Of a stretch of 38,195 nt of DNA, positions 15,239 to 24,571 are shown in pieces (position 1 is the stretch's first letter; every line of letters starts with the position of its first letter). Where the stretch lies: assembly GCA_018820395.1 (NCBI GenBank), contig JAHJOG010000286.1, forward strand, positions 1 to 38,195. The letters are read 5' to 3'. Below the pieces are notes generated by a model. It searched no databases. It was given only the letters and a program-made list of their open reading frames with translations, and was not told the DNA's origin. Made by a program: the position numbers and the translations under genes. The stretch comes from Gammaproteobacteria bacterium. GTDB lineage: Bacteria; Pseudomonadota; Gammaproteobacteria; Burkholderiales; Burkholderiaceae_C.

Positions 15239-16675
15239 TCAGCCGACAGCGCCCGAGATTCGCGTTTGCGCTTGCGACTCGTCGGCGTCGTGCAACGCGA
15301 CGCGAAAAACGCTTCCGCGGCCGATGCGCGAGCGAACGCTGATCGGATGACCCAAGGCATGTGAGAGGCGAGCGACGATCGCCAGCCCCAGGCCGAATCC
15401 GTCAGACGTGCCGGCGTGATCGGCCACCTTGTAGAACTCCAGGAACACGTCGCGCAGGTGCTCGCGGGCGATGCCGATGCCCGTGTCCCACACCTCTACC
15501 CGCAGGCCGTCCTTGGACTGGCGTGACGCCAGCAACACGCCGCCCTCGACCGAATACTTGATGGCATTGGCGAGCAGGTTGCCGATCATGCGGCGCACCC
15601 GGATCGGGTCGGTCAGCACCGACCCCTGGGTCACATGCACGCGAAAGCTCAAGCCCTTGGCCTCGGCGACCGGCCGGTATTGCAACTCGAGGTCGCGCAG
15701 CAGCTGAGCCACGTCGACCCGCTCGATGTGCAGCCTCACCTGGCCTGAATCGATCCGGGCCAGATCGAACAGCGAATCGAAGAGCGCATTCACTGCATGC
15801 GTTGCGCGCACGATCTTGGGAGCGATCTCGGCCACCAGCTCGGGTTCGTTGCGCAGCCAGTCCGCGTACAACGACAGGGCCAGCACCGGCTGGCGCATGT
15901 CGTGCGCCGCGCTCGCGAGAAATCGGTTCTTCATCGCCACCGCCGAAACGGCCGCCTGCCGCTGCTGGGTCAGCGAGTTGATAAGGATGTGGTTGTGGAA
16001 CAGCAGCTCGAAACTGTTGCGCGCCGTCTCGTGGATGCGCCGCCCCGCACGCAACAGCAGCCACCAGTGCAAGAGAGGCAGCAGCAGGAATCCGTAGTTG
16101 AAGTGCGGCCGCTCGAATTCGAGTTCGATCACCCGGAACGCGATGGCCGCGACCATGGTGAAGAAAAGCGTGTTCACGTAGCGCTTGAGCAGCGGCGGAT
16201 GCAGCGCCAGCCCGTTGAGCGGAAAGGTCGCCACGCCCGCGACGATCAGCCAGCTCATGAACTGATTGACCAGTGGCGTGCGCTCGAAAAAGATCAGGAG
16301 CGACAGGCCCCAGGCGAACGAACTGGCGCTCCAGAGATAGCGGTATTTCTGGACGAAGAATTGCTGGGCGGCCGAGTCTCGGTCGGCGTATTGCCGCGCG
16401 TAGAGCTGTTCGCCCCAGATGCGAAAACCGGTGGCGATCGCACCGATCAGGAGCCAGGCCGCCAACTGCCAGATCGGCACATAGCCCCAGCTCAGGCCGA
16501 CCATGGCCGGCATCAGCGCCGCGGCCAGCAGGTACGAGCCGCGCGAGGCCCGCATCAGGCTGCGGATCAGTTCACCCCGGACCCAAGGCTCGGCCTCGTC
16601 GGCAGACGCCGGCGCAGGCGTGAGACTCGAAAACGACGAGTTGCCAAGCCCTGCGAAGGATGAATTCCCCACCAT
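15239..16675 (-). CDS. Membrane-bound sensor histidine kinase
   Basis: A 478-residue kinase. The N-terminal half has about six hydrophobic segments (for example SYLLAAALMPAMVGLSWGYV, LAAWLLIGAIATGF and YGFLLLPLLHWWLLL). A HisKA domain follows with phospho-acceptor His258 in SAAHDMRQPVLAL. The HATPase domain has NLLANAIKYS, DTGIGI and GFGLGLAIVARLSHALG. No receiver domain is attached. The ATG at 16675 is preceded by an in-frame GTG at 16681 that sits at better spacing from GGAG, so the true start may be six bases further up. The signal is unknown. It converges with the NarL-type regulator. Confidence 0.9.
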   Translation of the reverse strand: MVGNSSFAGLGNSSFSSLTPAPASADEAEPWVRGELIRSLMRASRGSYLLAAALMPAMVGLSWGYVPIWQLAAWLLIGAIATGFRIWGEQLYARQYADRDSAAQQFFVQKYRYLWSASSFAWGLSLLIFFERTPLVNQFMSWLIVAGVATFPLNGLALHPPLLKRYVNTLFFTMVAAIAFRVIELEFERPHFNYGFLLLPLLHWWLLLRAGRRIHETARNSFELLFHNHILINSLTQQRQAAVSAVAMKNRFLASAAHDMRQPVLALSLYADWLRNEPELVAEIAPKIVRATHAVNALFDSLFDLARIDSGQVRLHIERVDVAQLLRDLELQYRPVAEAKGLSFRVHVTQGSVLTDPIRVRRMIGNLLANAIKYSVEGGVLLASRQSKDGLRVEVWDTGIGIAREHLRDVFLEFYKVADHAGTSDGFGLGLAIVARLSHALGHPISVRSRIGRGSVFRVALHDADESQAQTRISGAVG

Positions 16676-16705
16676 GCTCACTGCACACTCCTCTATCGGC
16701 GATTC

Positions 16706-16733
16706 AATAAAAAGGCCCCTCGCACGGGGGCCT
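16706..16733 (-). terminator. Rho-independent terminator between gdhB and the kinase start
   Basis: On the minus strand AGGCCCC-loop-GGGGCCT (16733-16713) forms a 7-bp stem with a 7-base loop, followed by TTTTTATT. It lies about 175 bases past the glutamate dehydrogenase stop but only about 30 bases before the kinase start. It either ends the gdh transcript or acts as an attenuator in the kinase leader. Confidence 0.75.
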
Positions 16734-16909
16734 GCCTGCATCTTCGCGGTCCGCCGGAGAAAGCGCACGGCAATCCTTCTCCATTTGCGGACTATCTCGA
16801 ATCGAGTTGTTCGAATTCGCGAATCTTACCTGCGTACCCGGCAGCATTTCTTCTTAATGCGAAGGGTTTCGTCGTGCGGATGCAACGCGGGCCCGGTCGC
16901 TACGAGCGC

Positions 16910-19900
16910 TCAACCCAGCGCCCTCAGTTCCCTGAGAGCGACGGCCAGCATCGAGGCGTCGGGCGACGCCACGGCGCGCAGTTCACCCATCAATTGAGCC
17001 GCTCGCTCGAGCACTCGCCCATTGGCGGCTCGCCATGCCTCGACCAATGCGTCGGGGGCATCGGACTCCGCGCCGGCGAGCACTGCGGCCGTGATCGAAC
17101 GCTGCAACCCAGCCAGATCGTCGAGCATCGCGCCCTTGGCCAACGCCTGCCAATGGTGGTCGCCGGGCAGCGCGGCGATGCGATCGCGCAGCCACGGCAT
17201 GCCGAGCAGATTGGCCAGATCGAAATAGATCGCGGCCACCCGCTCCACCGGCCAGCGCGCGTCGCCCGCGATCTCGGCGATGTCGAGCGTGGCGTACAGC
17301 GTGCCGAAAGTCACCACCCGCTCGGCGAGTTCGCCGGGCACGCCGCTGGACACGTAGCGGGCCTTGGCGGCATCGACGCGTGAGCGCTCGTCCGTGTCGA
17401 GCAGATCGGTCAGCCGCGCCGACAGCGCTTCGACCTTGGGTTTGAAGTGCTCGATGGTGGCGTCGATCGGATCGGACAGCCGTCGCGAGCGCAGGAACCA
17501 CGTCGTGCCGCGCTCGAGCTGCCGGCTGGTGTCGATCAGCATGGACGACTGCACCTCGTCTTTCACCACGTTGTCCAGCGCGTCGATCGACATCCAGAGC
17601 GGGACCATGGCGAAGATCTCGCGGCTCATCAGGTAGGCTCGTACGACTTCGAAGGGCCGGGCGCCGGTGGTCTCGACCAGCCGATGCACGAAAGTGCTGC
17701 CCACCCGATTGATGGCGCTGTTGGCCACGTGCGTGGCGATGATCTCGCGTCGCAACGGATGGCGCTGCATATAGGCCGCAAAGCGCTTCCTGAGCAGCTG
17801 CGGAAAGTAGCGTTCGAGCGCCGTCGCCACCCAGGGATCGTCCGGCAGCGACGACTCCAGGAGTTCGTCGTACAGCCAGATCTTGCTGTACGCGAGGATG
17901 ACGGCGCGCTCCGGGTTGGTCAGCCCTTGCCCGCGCGCGCGTCGTTCGGCGATCTCGTCGTCGGCCGGCAGGTATTCGATGGCGCGATTCAGGCGGCCGG
18001 CCTTTTCGAGGAACTGCATGAACCGCGTCTGCGCATCGAGCAGTTGCGGCGCGATCCGGCTCGTGACCGACAGCACCTGGGTCTGGAAGATGTTGTCGCG
18101 CAGGACGAGCGCGGCCACGTCGTCGGTCATCTCCGGCAGGATCAGGTTGCGCTGCTTCTCGGTGAGTTCGCCTTCGATGACCGGCAGACCCAGCAGGATC
18201 TTGATGTTGACCTCGTGGTCGGACGTGTCCACACCGGCCGAGTTGTCGATGGCGTCGGTGTTGATGCGGCCACCGGCCAGCGCATATTCGATGCGGCCCA
18301 GCTGCGTGCAGCCGAGATTGCCGCCTTCGGCGAACACCTTGCAGCGCAGATCGCGTCCGTTCACCCGCAGCGCATCGTTGGCGCGGTCACCCGCCTGCGC
18401 ATGGCTTTCGGACGACGCTTTCACATAGGTGCCGATGCCGCCGTTGTAGATCAGGTCGACAGGGGCCTTGAGAATCGCGTTGACGAGCTCGGTCGGCGTG
18501 AGCGAGCCGGAGGCGATCCCGAGCACCTGCGCGACCTGCGGCGTGATCGCGATCGACTTGGCGCTGCGCGCATGAATGCCGCCGCCCTCGGAAATCAGCG
18601 TCGCGTCGTAGTCGGCCCAGGAAGAGCGCGGCAGGGCGAAGAGGCGCTCGCGCTCCGCGAAGCTCTTCTGTGCATCGGGCTGCGGATCGAGGAAGACGTG
18701 GCGATGGTCGAACGCGGCCACCAGCAGGATGTGGCGCGACAACAGCATGCCGTTGCCGAACACATCGCCCGACATGTCGCCGATGCCTGCGACCGTGAAC
18801 TCGGTGCTCTGCGTATCGATGCCCATCTCGCGGAAATGGCGCTTGACCGATTCCCACGCGCCCCGTGCCGTGATGCCCATGGCCTTGTGGTCGTAGCCCA
18901 CCGATCCACCCGAGGCGAACGCATCGCCCAACCAGAATCCGTATTCCTTGCTGATGCCGTTCGCGTAGTCGCTGAAGGTTGCCGTGCCCTTGTCGGCAGC
19001 CACCACGAGGTAGGGATCGTCTTCATCCAGCCGCCGCACCTGCGGCGGCGGCACGATCGCGTCGGCGACCCGGTTGTCCGTGATGTCGAGCAGGCCACGC
19101 AGGTAGTCCTGGTAGCAGGCCACGCCCTCGCGCAGATAGGCATCGCGATCCGAGGGCGGCGGGGCTTTCTTGAGCACGAACCCGCCCTTGGAGCCGACCG
19201 GCACGATGACGGTGTTCTTGACCATCTGCGCCTTGACCAGCCCCAGCACCTCGGTGCGAAAGTCTTCCGGCCGGTCCGACCAGCGCAAGCCCCCGCGGGC
19301 CACGCGGCCGCCGCGCAGATGCACGCCTTCGAATCGCGTCGAGTAGACGAAGATCTCGAACATCGGCTTGGGCGCCGGCAGATCGGGCACCTTCGCCGAG
19401 TCGAACTTGAACGACACGAAGCCCTTGCGCTTGCCTGTCGCATCGCGCCGCCAGAAGTTGGTGCGCATGGTGGCGAGGATCAGGCCGAGGTAGTGGCGGA
19501 GCACGCGGTCCTCGGACAGGTTGTCGACCGATTCGAGCGCCGACTCGATGGCTGCCACCTGCTGATCCGCGCGCGTCTGTGCCCCCGCCCCCGCGTCGGC
19601 CGGCCCCGGATCGAAACGCAGCTTGAACAAGCCGACGAGGGCCGCGGCGACCTTGGCATTGCCGACCAGCGTGTTCTCGATGAAGGCCTGCGACAGCGGA
19701 AAGCCCGTCTGCCGCATGTACTTGGCATACGCGCGAAGGATCACGATCTCGTGCACCGGCATCCTGGCCGCGAGCACGAGCCGATTGAAGTCGTCGCTCT
19801 CGATCTCTCCGGCCAGCACCGCACCGAAGGCCTCCTCGAAGACGGGCCGCAGCTCGTCGACCTCCACATCGACGGCGCCGATGGCGCTCTGCAGCCCGAA

Positions 19901-21754
19901 ATCCTGGATCCAGATCGGCGCCTCACCGACAGGCGCGAGCCGATGCGGGTGCTCGTCCAGCACACGCATTCCCAGGTGTTCGAGCATGGGCAGGCTGCCG
20001 GACAGCGTGAGCGGCTCGCCGCGGCGCATGACCTTGAAGCGCAGCGTGCCGGACTGGGCCTCGAGCGGGCGGTAGAGGTTCATTCCGAGCGGCTTGCCGT
20101 CGCCGAGCTGCCCGATGAGTTGAATGTCGTGCACCGCCACGCGCGCAGAGAACTCGTCCCGGTATCCCGCAGGAAACGCGCCGCCGAATCGGCGCAGCAG
20201 TTCGATGCCCGCTGCCTCGCCGAGGGTCTCGACCAGCGCCGTCTTCAGGTCGTCGTCCCAGCGGCGCGCCGCCGCTACCAGGCGCTCTTCGATCTCCTGT
20301 TCGTCGAAGGTCGGAATCTGGCCCGGCCGGGTGCGCACGGTGATGAGAACCCGCGCCAGCACCGACTCGGACAGGTGCACGTTGAATTCCGACGCCACGC
20401 CGTTGAACTCGCGCAGCAGGATGGCCTGCCACTTCTCGCGAAGCTCCGTCGTGTAGTTCTCGCGCGGCGCGTAGATGAGGCACGAGATGAAGCGCCCGAA
20501 GGGATCGCGTCGCACGAACAGCCGAAAGCGCTGCCGTTCTCCGAGATGCAGGATGCCCATCGCGATCGGCAGAAGCTCGTCCTCGCCGGTCTGGAAGAGC
20601 TCGTCGCGCGGATAGGTCTCGAGGATGTTGATGAGCGCCTTGCCTGAATGGCTTCCGGGCGGCAGGCCGGCTCTCTCGATGACGTTCGACAGCTTGCGAC
20701 GCAAGAGCGGAATCTCGGCGGGGCTCGCGCTGTAAGCGTTGGAAGTGAACAGCCCGAGGAACCGGTCTTCGCCGCAGACCTGGCCCGCATCGTCGAAGCG
20801 CTTGACGGCGACGTAGTCGAGGTGGCCGGGACGATGCACGGTCGAACGCGATGTGGACTTGGTGACCACCAGCAGTTCGGGCCGTCGCGAATAGGCCCGA
20901 ACCTCCGGCGGCAGCGCCGCGTACGCCGAGGTCGCGTTGGCGGCCGCAGGCGCTTCCCGGAGGATGCCGAGGCTGCTTCCGGGCACGATCTTCAACGCGT
21001 CCTCGCCGTCGACCGTGACGAGCTCATGGCTGCGGCAACCGAGAAAGGTGAAGTGCTCGTCCGCCAGCCACCGCAGAAAGGCCTGACCCTCCGCCAGCTC
21101 CTGCGGCGGGATCGGCGGAGCCTTGTCGTCGAGGCCCTGCACGATCGAGAGCACGCGGTCCCGCATGGACGTCCAGTCCTCGACTGCCATCCGCACGTCG
21201 CCCAGCACGCGGGTCAGGTCGGCGGCCAGCGCATCGAGTCGCGCCGCCTCGGGAACCCGGTCGACCTCGACATGGATGAACGACTCTCGTCGTGCCGTAG
21301 GGCCGGGCGCCGACTCGTCGGCCAGACCGAGCAGCGTGCCATCGTCCGCCCTCGACACCGCCACCAGCGGATGGATGATCAGGTGAAGCGTGAGCCCGTG
21401 GCGATTGACTTCCATGGTCACCGAATCGACCAGAAAAGGCATGTCGTCGTTGACGATCTCGATGACGGTGTGCGTGGACTGCCAGCCGTGTTCGGCGATC
21501 GTCGGGTTGAAAGCCCGGACGCGGGCGCGCTCTCGTTCGCGCTTGCGCGCAAAGCTCCAATGCGACAGGGCCGCGCCGTACAGATCGGCCACCTGCCGAT
21601 CGGCGAGATCCTCTGGATCTACGTCGCCGAGATACCGGCGGACGAACGCGGCAAGTTCGCCGGCTTGTGCGCTCGCGACCCGCGACCGCACCAGTTCGAC
21701 CACCTGGTCGAGCCGCTCGTCCCTGCGTCCGGCCTGCTTTGCATGAATCTGCAT
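16910..21754 (-). CDS. gdhB: NAD-specific glutamate dehydrogenase, large 180-kDa type
   Basis: The 1,614-residue protein is the giant NAD-GDH (Bac_GDH family), a catabolic enzyme converting glutamate to 2-oxoglutarate and ammonia. The N-terminal third (HTVIEIVNDDMPFLVDSVTM, then HPLVAVSR) is the ACT-like regulatory part. The catalytic region has PVGSKGGFVLKK (Lys at about 853) and the nucleotide-binding segment GIGDMSGDVFGNGM near 990, followed by GIGTYVK and GGNLGCTQLGRIEYA. Length matches the Pseudomonas/Caulobacter class. ATG 21754 has GGAG nine bases upstream, but that site can pair into a leader hairpin (21760-21807). Known relatives are allosterically controlled, for example by amino acids. 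No second GDH is visible here. Confidence 0.96.
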   Translation of the reverse strand: MQIHAKQAGRRDERLDQVVELVRSRVASAQAGELAAFVRRYLGDVDPEDLADRQVADLYGAALSHWSFARKRERERARVRAFNPTIAEHGWQSTHTVIEIVNDDMPFLVDSVTMEVNRHGLTLHLIIHPLVAVSRADDGTLLGLADESAPGPTARRESFIHVEVDRVPEAARLDALAADLTRVLGDVRMAVEDWTSMRDRVLSIVQGLDDKAPPIPPQELAEGQAFLRWLADEHFTFLGCRSHELVTVDGEDALKIVPGSSLGILREAPAAANATSAYAALPPEVRAYSRRPELLVVTKSTSRSTVHRPGHLDYVAVKRFDDAGQVCGEDRFLGLFTSNAYSASPAEIPLLRRKLSNVIERAGLPPGSHSGKALINILETYPRDELFQTGEDELLPIAMGILHLGERQRFRLFVRRDPFGRFISCLIYAPRENYTTELREKWQAILLREFNGVASEFNVHLSESVLARVLITVRTRPGQIPTFDEQEIEERLVAAARRWDDDLKTALVETLGEAAGIELLRRFGGAFPAGYRDEFSARVAVHDIQLIGQLGDGKPLGMNLYRPLEAQSGTLRFKVMRRGEPLTLSGSLPMLEHLGMRVLDEHPHRLAPVGEAPIWIQDFGLQSAIGAVDVEVDELRPVFEEAFGAVLAGEIESDDFNRLVLAARMPVHEIVILRAYAKYMRQTGFPLSQAFIENTLVGNAKVAAALVGLFKLRFDPGPADAGAGAQTRADQQVAAIESALESVDNLSEDRVLRHYLGLILATMRTNFWRRDATGKRKGFVSFKFDSAKVPDLPAPKPMFEIFVYSTRFEGVHLRGGRVARGGLRWSDRPEDFRTEVLGLVKAQMVKNTVIVPVGSKGGFVLKKAPPPSDRDAYLREGVACYQDYLRGLLDITDNRVADAIVPPPQVRRLDEDDPYLVVAADKGTATFSDYANGISKEYGFWLGDAFASGGSVGYDHKAMGITARGAWESVKRHFREMGIDTQSTEFTVAGIGDMSGDVFGNGMLLSRHILLVAAFDHRHVFLDPQPDAQKSFAERERLFALPRSSWADYDATLISEGGGIHARSAKSIAITPQVAQVLGIASGSLTPTELVNAILKAPVDLIYNGGIGTYVKASSESHAQAGDRANDALRVNGRDLRCKVFAEGGNLGCTQLGRIEYALAGGRINTDAIDNSAGVDTSDHEVNIKILLGLPVIEGELTEKQRNLILPEMTDDVAALVLRDNIFQTQVLSVTSRIAPQLLDAQTRFMQFLEKAGRLNRAIEYLPADDEIAERRARGQGLTNPERAVILAYSKIWLYDELLESSLPDDPWVATALERYFPQLLRKRFAAYMQRHPLRREIIATHVANSAINRVGSTFVHRLVETTGARPFEVVRAYLMSREIFAMVPLWMSIDALDNVVKDEVQSSMLIDTSRQLERGTTWFLRSRRLSDPIDATIEHFKPKVEALSARLTDLLDTDERSRVDAAKARYVSSGVPGELAERVVTFGTLYATLDIAEIAGDARWPVERVAAIYFDLANLLGMPWLRDRIAALPGDHHWQALAKGAMLDDLAGLQRSITAAVLAGAESDAPDALVEAWRAANGRVLERAAQLMGELRAVASPDASMLAVALRELRALG

Positions 21755-21759
21755 GTTGT

Positions 21760-21807
21760 CTGTCTCCGCATCGGCTGACGTAATCTACATCGCAATGCGG
21801 CAGACAG
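21760..21807 (-). promoter_or_regulatory. Hairpin in the gdhB leader that covers the ribosome-binding site
   Basis: In the minus-strand RNA, CTGTCTGCCGCAT (21807-21795) can pair with ATGCGGAGACAG (21771-21760), giving 12 base pairs with one bulged G and a 23-base loop. The 3' arm contains the GGAG of the gdhB Shine-Dalgarno and ends five bases before the ATG. Translation would be blocked when the stem is closed. This requires that the transcript begins upstream of 21807, which is not shown. Confidence 0.55.
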
Positions 21808-21869
21808 GGGGATTTCGAATCGCCCTCGCTTCCGGCTCCGTCGCGCGGGAAGCCGTGGGTGACCGAAGC

Positions 21870-22274
21870 TCAGAGCTCGAAGAAGGACTCCGTCTCGGGC
21901 AGCTCTTCGCCCGCGAGGATGCCGGCGGCATGACGTGCCGCATCGCTTGCGGCCATCGCGTCTTCGGCGCATTTCAGCAGCGCCTTCACACGATCGGGCG
22001 TGGGCATGTCCGCGCACTCCCCCATCAATCGATGGCTGACCTCGAGCGCGACCGTCGCTGCGCTGAGGCACATGTGAATGCCGGCGCGCATGCGGTTGCC
22101 GTGTTCGTTCTCTTCCGAAATGCGCTTCTCCACTTCTTGCATGGCCGGGGGCAGCATGCCGAAGTCCGTGGGTGCAAGCGAAGGTACGGCCTGCACGCCC
22201 AGATAACGTGTGGCGACGATTTCTTCGATCGACGCTCGCGCGCTTTCTATCGTTTCAAGATCTGCTGATCGCAT
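21870..22274 (-). CDS. Hypothetical protein, 134 residues
   Basis: I do not recognise the family. The protein (MRSADLETIESARASIEEI to the acidic end ELPETESFFEL) is soluble and mostly helical in character. It has a central QEVEKRISEENEHGNRMRAG stretch and an Ala-rich helix with two cysteines, and no signal peptide or membrane segment. The start is the ATG at 22274; a longer frame to 22358 has no better initiation site. No clear Shine-Dalgarno was found. It is co-oriented with gdhB, 115 bases upstream, and divergent from the amidohydrolase. Coding is supported by the third-position GC pattern and a normal amino-acid mix, but no function is offered. Confidence 0.6.
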   Translation of the reverse strand: MRSADLETIESARASIEEIVATRYLGVQAVPSLAPTDFGMLPPAMQEVEKRISEENEHGNRMRAGIHMCLSAATVALEVSHRLMGECADMPTPDRVKALLKCAEDAMAASDAARHAAGILAGEELPETESFFEL

Positions 22275-22507
22275 AGGTATCCGGTGTTGAGGAGATCGTC
22301 CCCCCGCTCGTTCACGACGAGTTTTGCATAGCACATGCCTCCGAGGAAGGCCATGCATGTCCTAAAGATCCCCGCACCGTGTAAGTTTGCGCGAAGCGAT
22401 CCGCAAAGCAGGCACCTTCGAACGCGCACGCACGCCGCGCCTTTTCGAGAGCGAAGCGCAGATGAATACCATTGCATTCATTCGGGGGCGGGCGCGCAGG
22501 TGCTGTG

Positions 22508-22513
22508 CACAAT
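22508..22513 (+). promoter_or_regulatory. -10-like element of the amidohydrolase gene
   Basis: CACAAT in the same GTGCACAAT context as at 14497-14505. Here the predicted leader is about 40 bases and includes a GGAG eight bases before the ATG. The rest of the 284-base divergent gap (22275-22558) is less GC-rich than its surroundings, and I see no other defined site. Confidence 0.35.
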
Positions 22514-22558
22514 GCCCACGAAGAGCCCTCTGCTTTCGCCTTTTCCTGGAGCCAAACC

Positions 22559-23737
22559 ATGAGCGCATTGCTGGACGAACTGCATCGCAAGTCGCCTGAA
22601 TTCATCGGCTTGCGGCAAGACATTCACCGCCACCCCGAACTCGCCTTCGACGAGCACCGCACCTCTGCGCTGGTGGCCGACAAACTGGCCGCATGGGGCT
22701 ACACGGTCGCGCGCGGACTCGGCGGCACCGGGGTCGTCGGCCAGTTGGTGCGAGGGCACGGCGGGCGCCGGCTGGGCTTGCGAGCCGACATGGACGCACT
22801 GCCGATCGACGAAGCCACCGGCCTCGACTATGCGAGCCGGCATGCCGGCGTGATGCATGCCTGTGGTCACGACGGCCACACCGCGATGCTGCTCGCCGCC
22901 GCGCAGCACCTGGCGCAGCAAGGCAACTTCTCGGGCACCCTCAACCTCATCTTCCAGCCCGCCGAGGAAGGCGGCGGCGGCGCGGTCAAGATGATGGACG
23001 ACGGACTCTTCGAGCGCTTTCCGTGCGACGCCATCTTCGCGATGCACAACATGCCGGGCATGCCCGAGGGCCAACTCGTGCTGCGCGAAGGCGCGACGAT
23101 GGCGTCGTCGGACTATGCGACCGTGGTGTTGCGCGGCATCGGCGGGCACGGCGCCATGCCGCACCGCGCGGCCGATCCGATCGTGGCGGCCGCCAGCATC
23201 GTGATGGCACTGCAGACGGTGGTCTCGCGCAACATCGATCCGATGCAGATGTCGGTCGTCACCGTGGGCGCCATCCATGCCGGCAAGGCCAACAACGTCA
23301 TCCCGGCGACCGCGACATTGGAGATCAGCATTCGCGCGCTCGATCGCGACGTGCGCAGCCGCCTCGAGCAACGCGTCAAGGCACTGATCGCCGCGCAGGC
23401 GGAGAGCTTCGGCGTCGAGGCCAGCATCGACTGGCGCCCGGGCTATGCGGTGCTGGTCAACACGCACGACGAAACGGAATTCGCGCGCGCAGTCGCGCTG
23501 GAACTGGTGGGCCCCGAACGCGTCGTTCTGCAGGGGCCGGCGCTGCCCGGCAGCGAGGACTTCGCCTTCATGCTCGAACGCGTGCCCGGCAGCTATCTTT
23601 TCGTCGGCAACGGCGACGGAGACAGCGCCGGCGCGTGCATGGTGCACAACCCGGGCTACGACTTCAACGACCGCAACATCGCAGTCGGCTCGGCCTACTG
23701 GGTGTTGCTCACCGAACGCTTTCTTCGGGCGGGCTGA
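22559..23737 (+). CDS. M20D-family amidohydrolase (hippurate / N-acyl amino acid hydrolase type)
   Basis: A 392-residue metal-dependent aminoacylase of the HipO/ILR1/AbgB group. Metal-binding and catalytic motifs are RADMDALPIDEATGL, HACGHDGHTAML (residues 100-111, Cys102 and His104 as ligands), PAEEGGGGA with the catalytic Glu near 136, and FAMHNMPGMPEG. The dimerisation or lid domain carries GIGGHGAMPHRAADPI. The C-terminus has LPGSEDFAFMLE. ATG 22559 follows CTGGAG at good spacing. Substrate could be hippurate, an indole-acetyl amino acid or another N-acyl amino acid; motifs do not separate these. It ends 20 bases from the convergent SRPBCC gene. Confidence 0.9.
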   Translation: MSALLDELHRKSPEFIGLRQDIHRHPELAFDEHRTSALVADKLAAWGYTVARGLGGTGVVGQLVRGHGGRRLGLRADMDALPIDEATGLDYASRHAGVMHACGHDGHTAMLLAAAQHLAQQGNFSGTLNLIFQPAEEGGGGAVKMMDDGLFERFPCDAIFAMHNMPGMPEGQLVLREGATMASSDYATVVLRGIGGHGAMPHRAADPIVAAASIVMALQTVVSRNIDPMQMSVVTVGAIHAGKANNVIPATATLEISIRALDRDVRSRLEQRVKALIAAQAESFGVEASIDWRPGYAVLVNTHDETEFARAVALELVGPERVVLQGPALPGSEDFAFMLERVPGSYLFVGNGDGDSAGACMVHNPGYDFNDRNIAVGSAYWVLLTERFLRAG

Positions 23738-23757
23738 CGCGCTCGCCGCGTCGCGCG

Positions 23758-24426
23758 CTATTTCACTGGCGGCGCCGATGGCGGCATCGATGACTGCGCC
23801 GGGCCGGCCAGAGCATCGCGTCGACGGATCTCTTTCACCACGGCGGCGAACTGCTTTTCGAGCTCGTTGCGCAGCACCAGCCGGCCGATGATCGGCGGCA
23901 CCGAAAAGTCCGGCACCAGTCGCCCCGCATAAGACAGCCGAACCCCGCCACCGGCCAGCGTGCTCAGCGTGTAGCGGCCCTCCATGACCTTCAGGTTGCC
24001 GTCCACCGCGCGCGCGACGACTTCCCGCTGGGGCGATTCGACCACCATCAGCTTCACGTCGATCGACTGGCGAAACAGCAGGAAACGGAACTCGCCTTGC
24101 TGCCTGACCACGATCCGGTCGCCCACACGCCCGATCACGTGCGAACGCACCATGTCGGGGATGAAGTCCGCCAGGTGGTCGTAGTCGGTGATCACGGCCC
24201 ACACCGCGGCAGGCTCCACCTTCAGGTCAGCCGACGCCCGCACGGTGATCGCGTCGTCCTGTGGCGAGGATTCGACCTCCAGTTGCTGCGCCGATGCCGC
24301 ACCAAAGAGACACAGCGCTCCGGTCACGCCCAGCACCAGCGGCGACGCACGTGCGATCACCACACCGAAGCACCCCGCACGAACGCCCCGCGCGAGGCGT
24401 TCGAGGGACGTGTCGGACAGGTTCAT
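23758..24426 (-). CDS. Exported SRPBCC-domain protein (polyketide cyclase/START-like)
   Basis: A 222-residue protein with a long N-region, then the hydrophobic stretch LVLGVTGALCLFGAASA and a likely cleavage after ASA before QQLEVESS. The mature part is an SRPBCC (START-like) ligand-binding fold: VEPAAVWAVITDYDHLADFIPDM, then GEFRFLLFRQSIDV and LEKQFAAVVKEI. Ligand and role are unknown. The start is uncertain: in-frame ATGs at 24462, 24519 and 24573 would lengthen the N-terminus. None has a good ribosome site, and 24426 gives the most signal-like start. It is divergent from the flavin reductase gene. Confidence 0.8.
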   Translation of the reverse strand: MNLSDTSLERLARGVRAGCFGVVIARASPLVLGVTGALCLFGAASAQQLEVESSPQDDAITVRASADLKVEPAAVWAVITDYDHLADFIPDMVRSHVIGRVGDRIVVRQQGEFRFLLFRQSIDVKLMVVESPQREVVARAVDGNLKVMEGRYTLSTLAGGGVRLSYAGRLVPDFSVPPIIGRLVLRNELEKQFAAVVKEIRRRDALAGPAQSSMPPSAPPVK

Positions 24427-24516
24427 GGTGGGAGGAGTGAAGTCGACAGAGCGCTCGATCATCTTCTTCGAAATCCGGAAGACCCGCGCAGTGCGAGCGA
24501 ATGACCTGCCGGACTT

Positions 24517-24522
24517 CATAAT
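24517..24522 (+). promoter_or_regulatory. -10-like element upstream of the flavin reductase gene
   Basis: CATAAT, a five-of-six match to the -10 consensus, lies about 50 bases before ATG 24572 in the divergent 145-base gap. No clear -35 was found. Confidence 0.35.
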
Positions 24523-24571
24523 GGCTCGACCCCTTTCGCGCTCCTGCCCCGCACCTTCTGACCGACCGACC

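Noticed and set aside
17447..20647. A 1,066-codon plus-strand frame inside gdhB
   Set aside because: It is antisense to the fully recognisable NAD-GDH and rich in Arg, His and Gln without domains.
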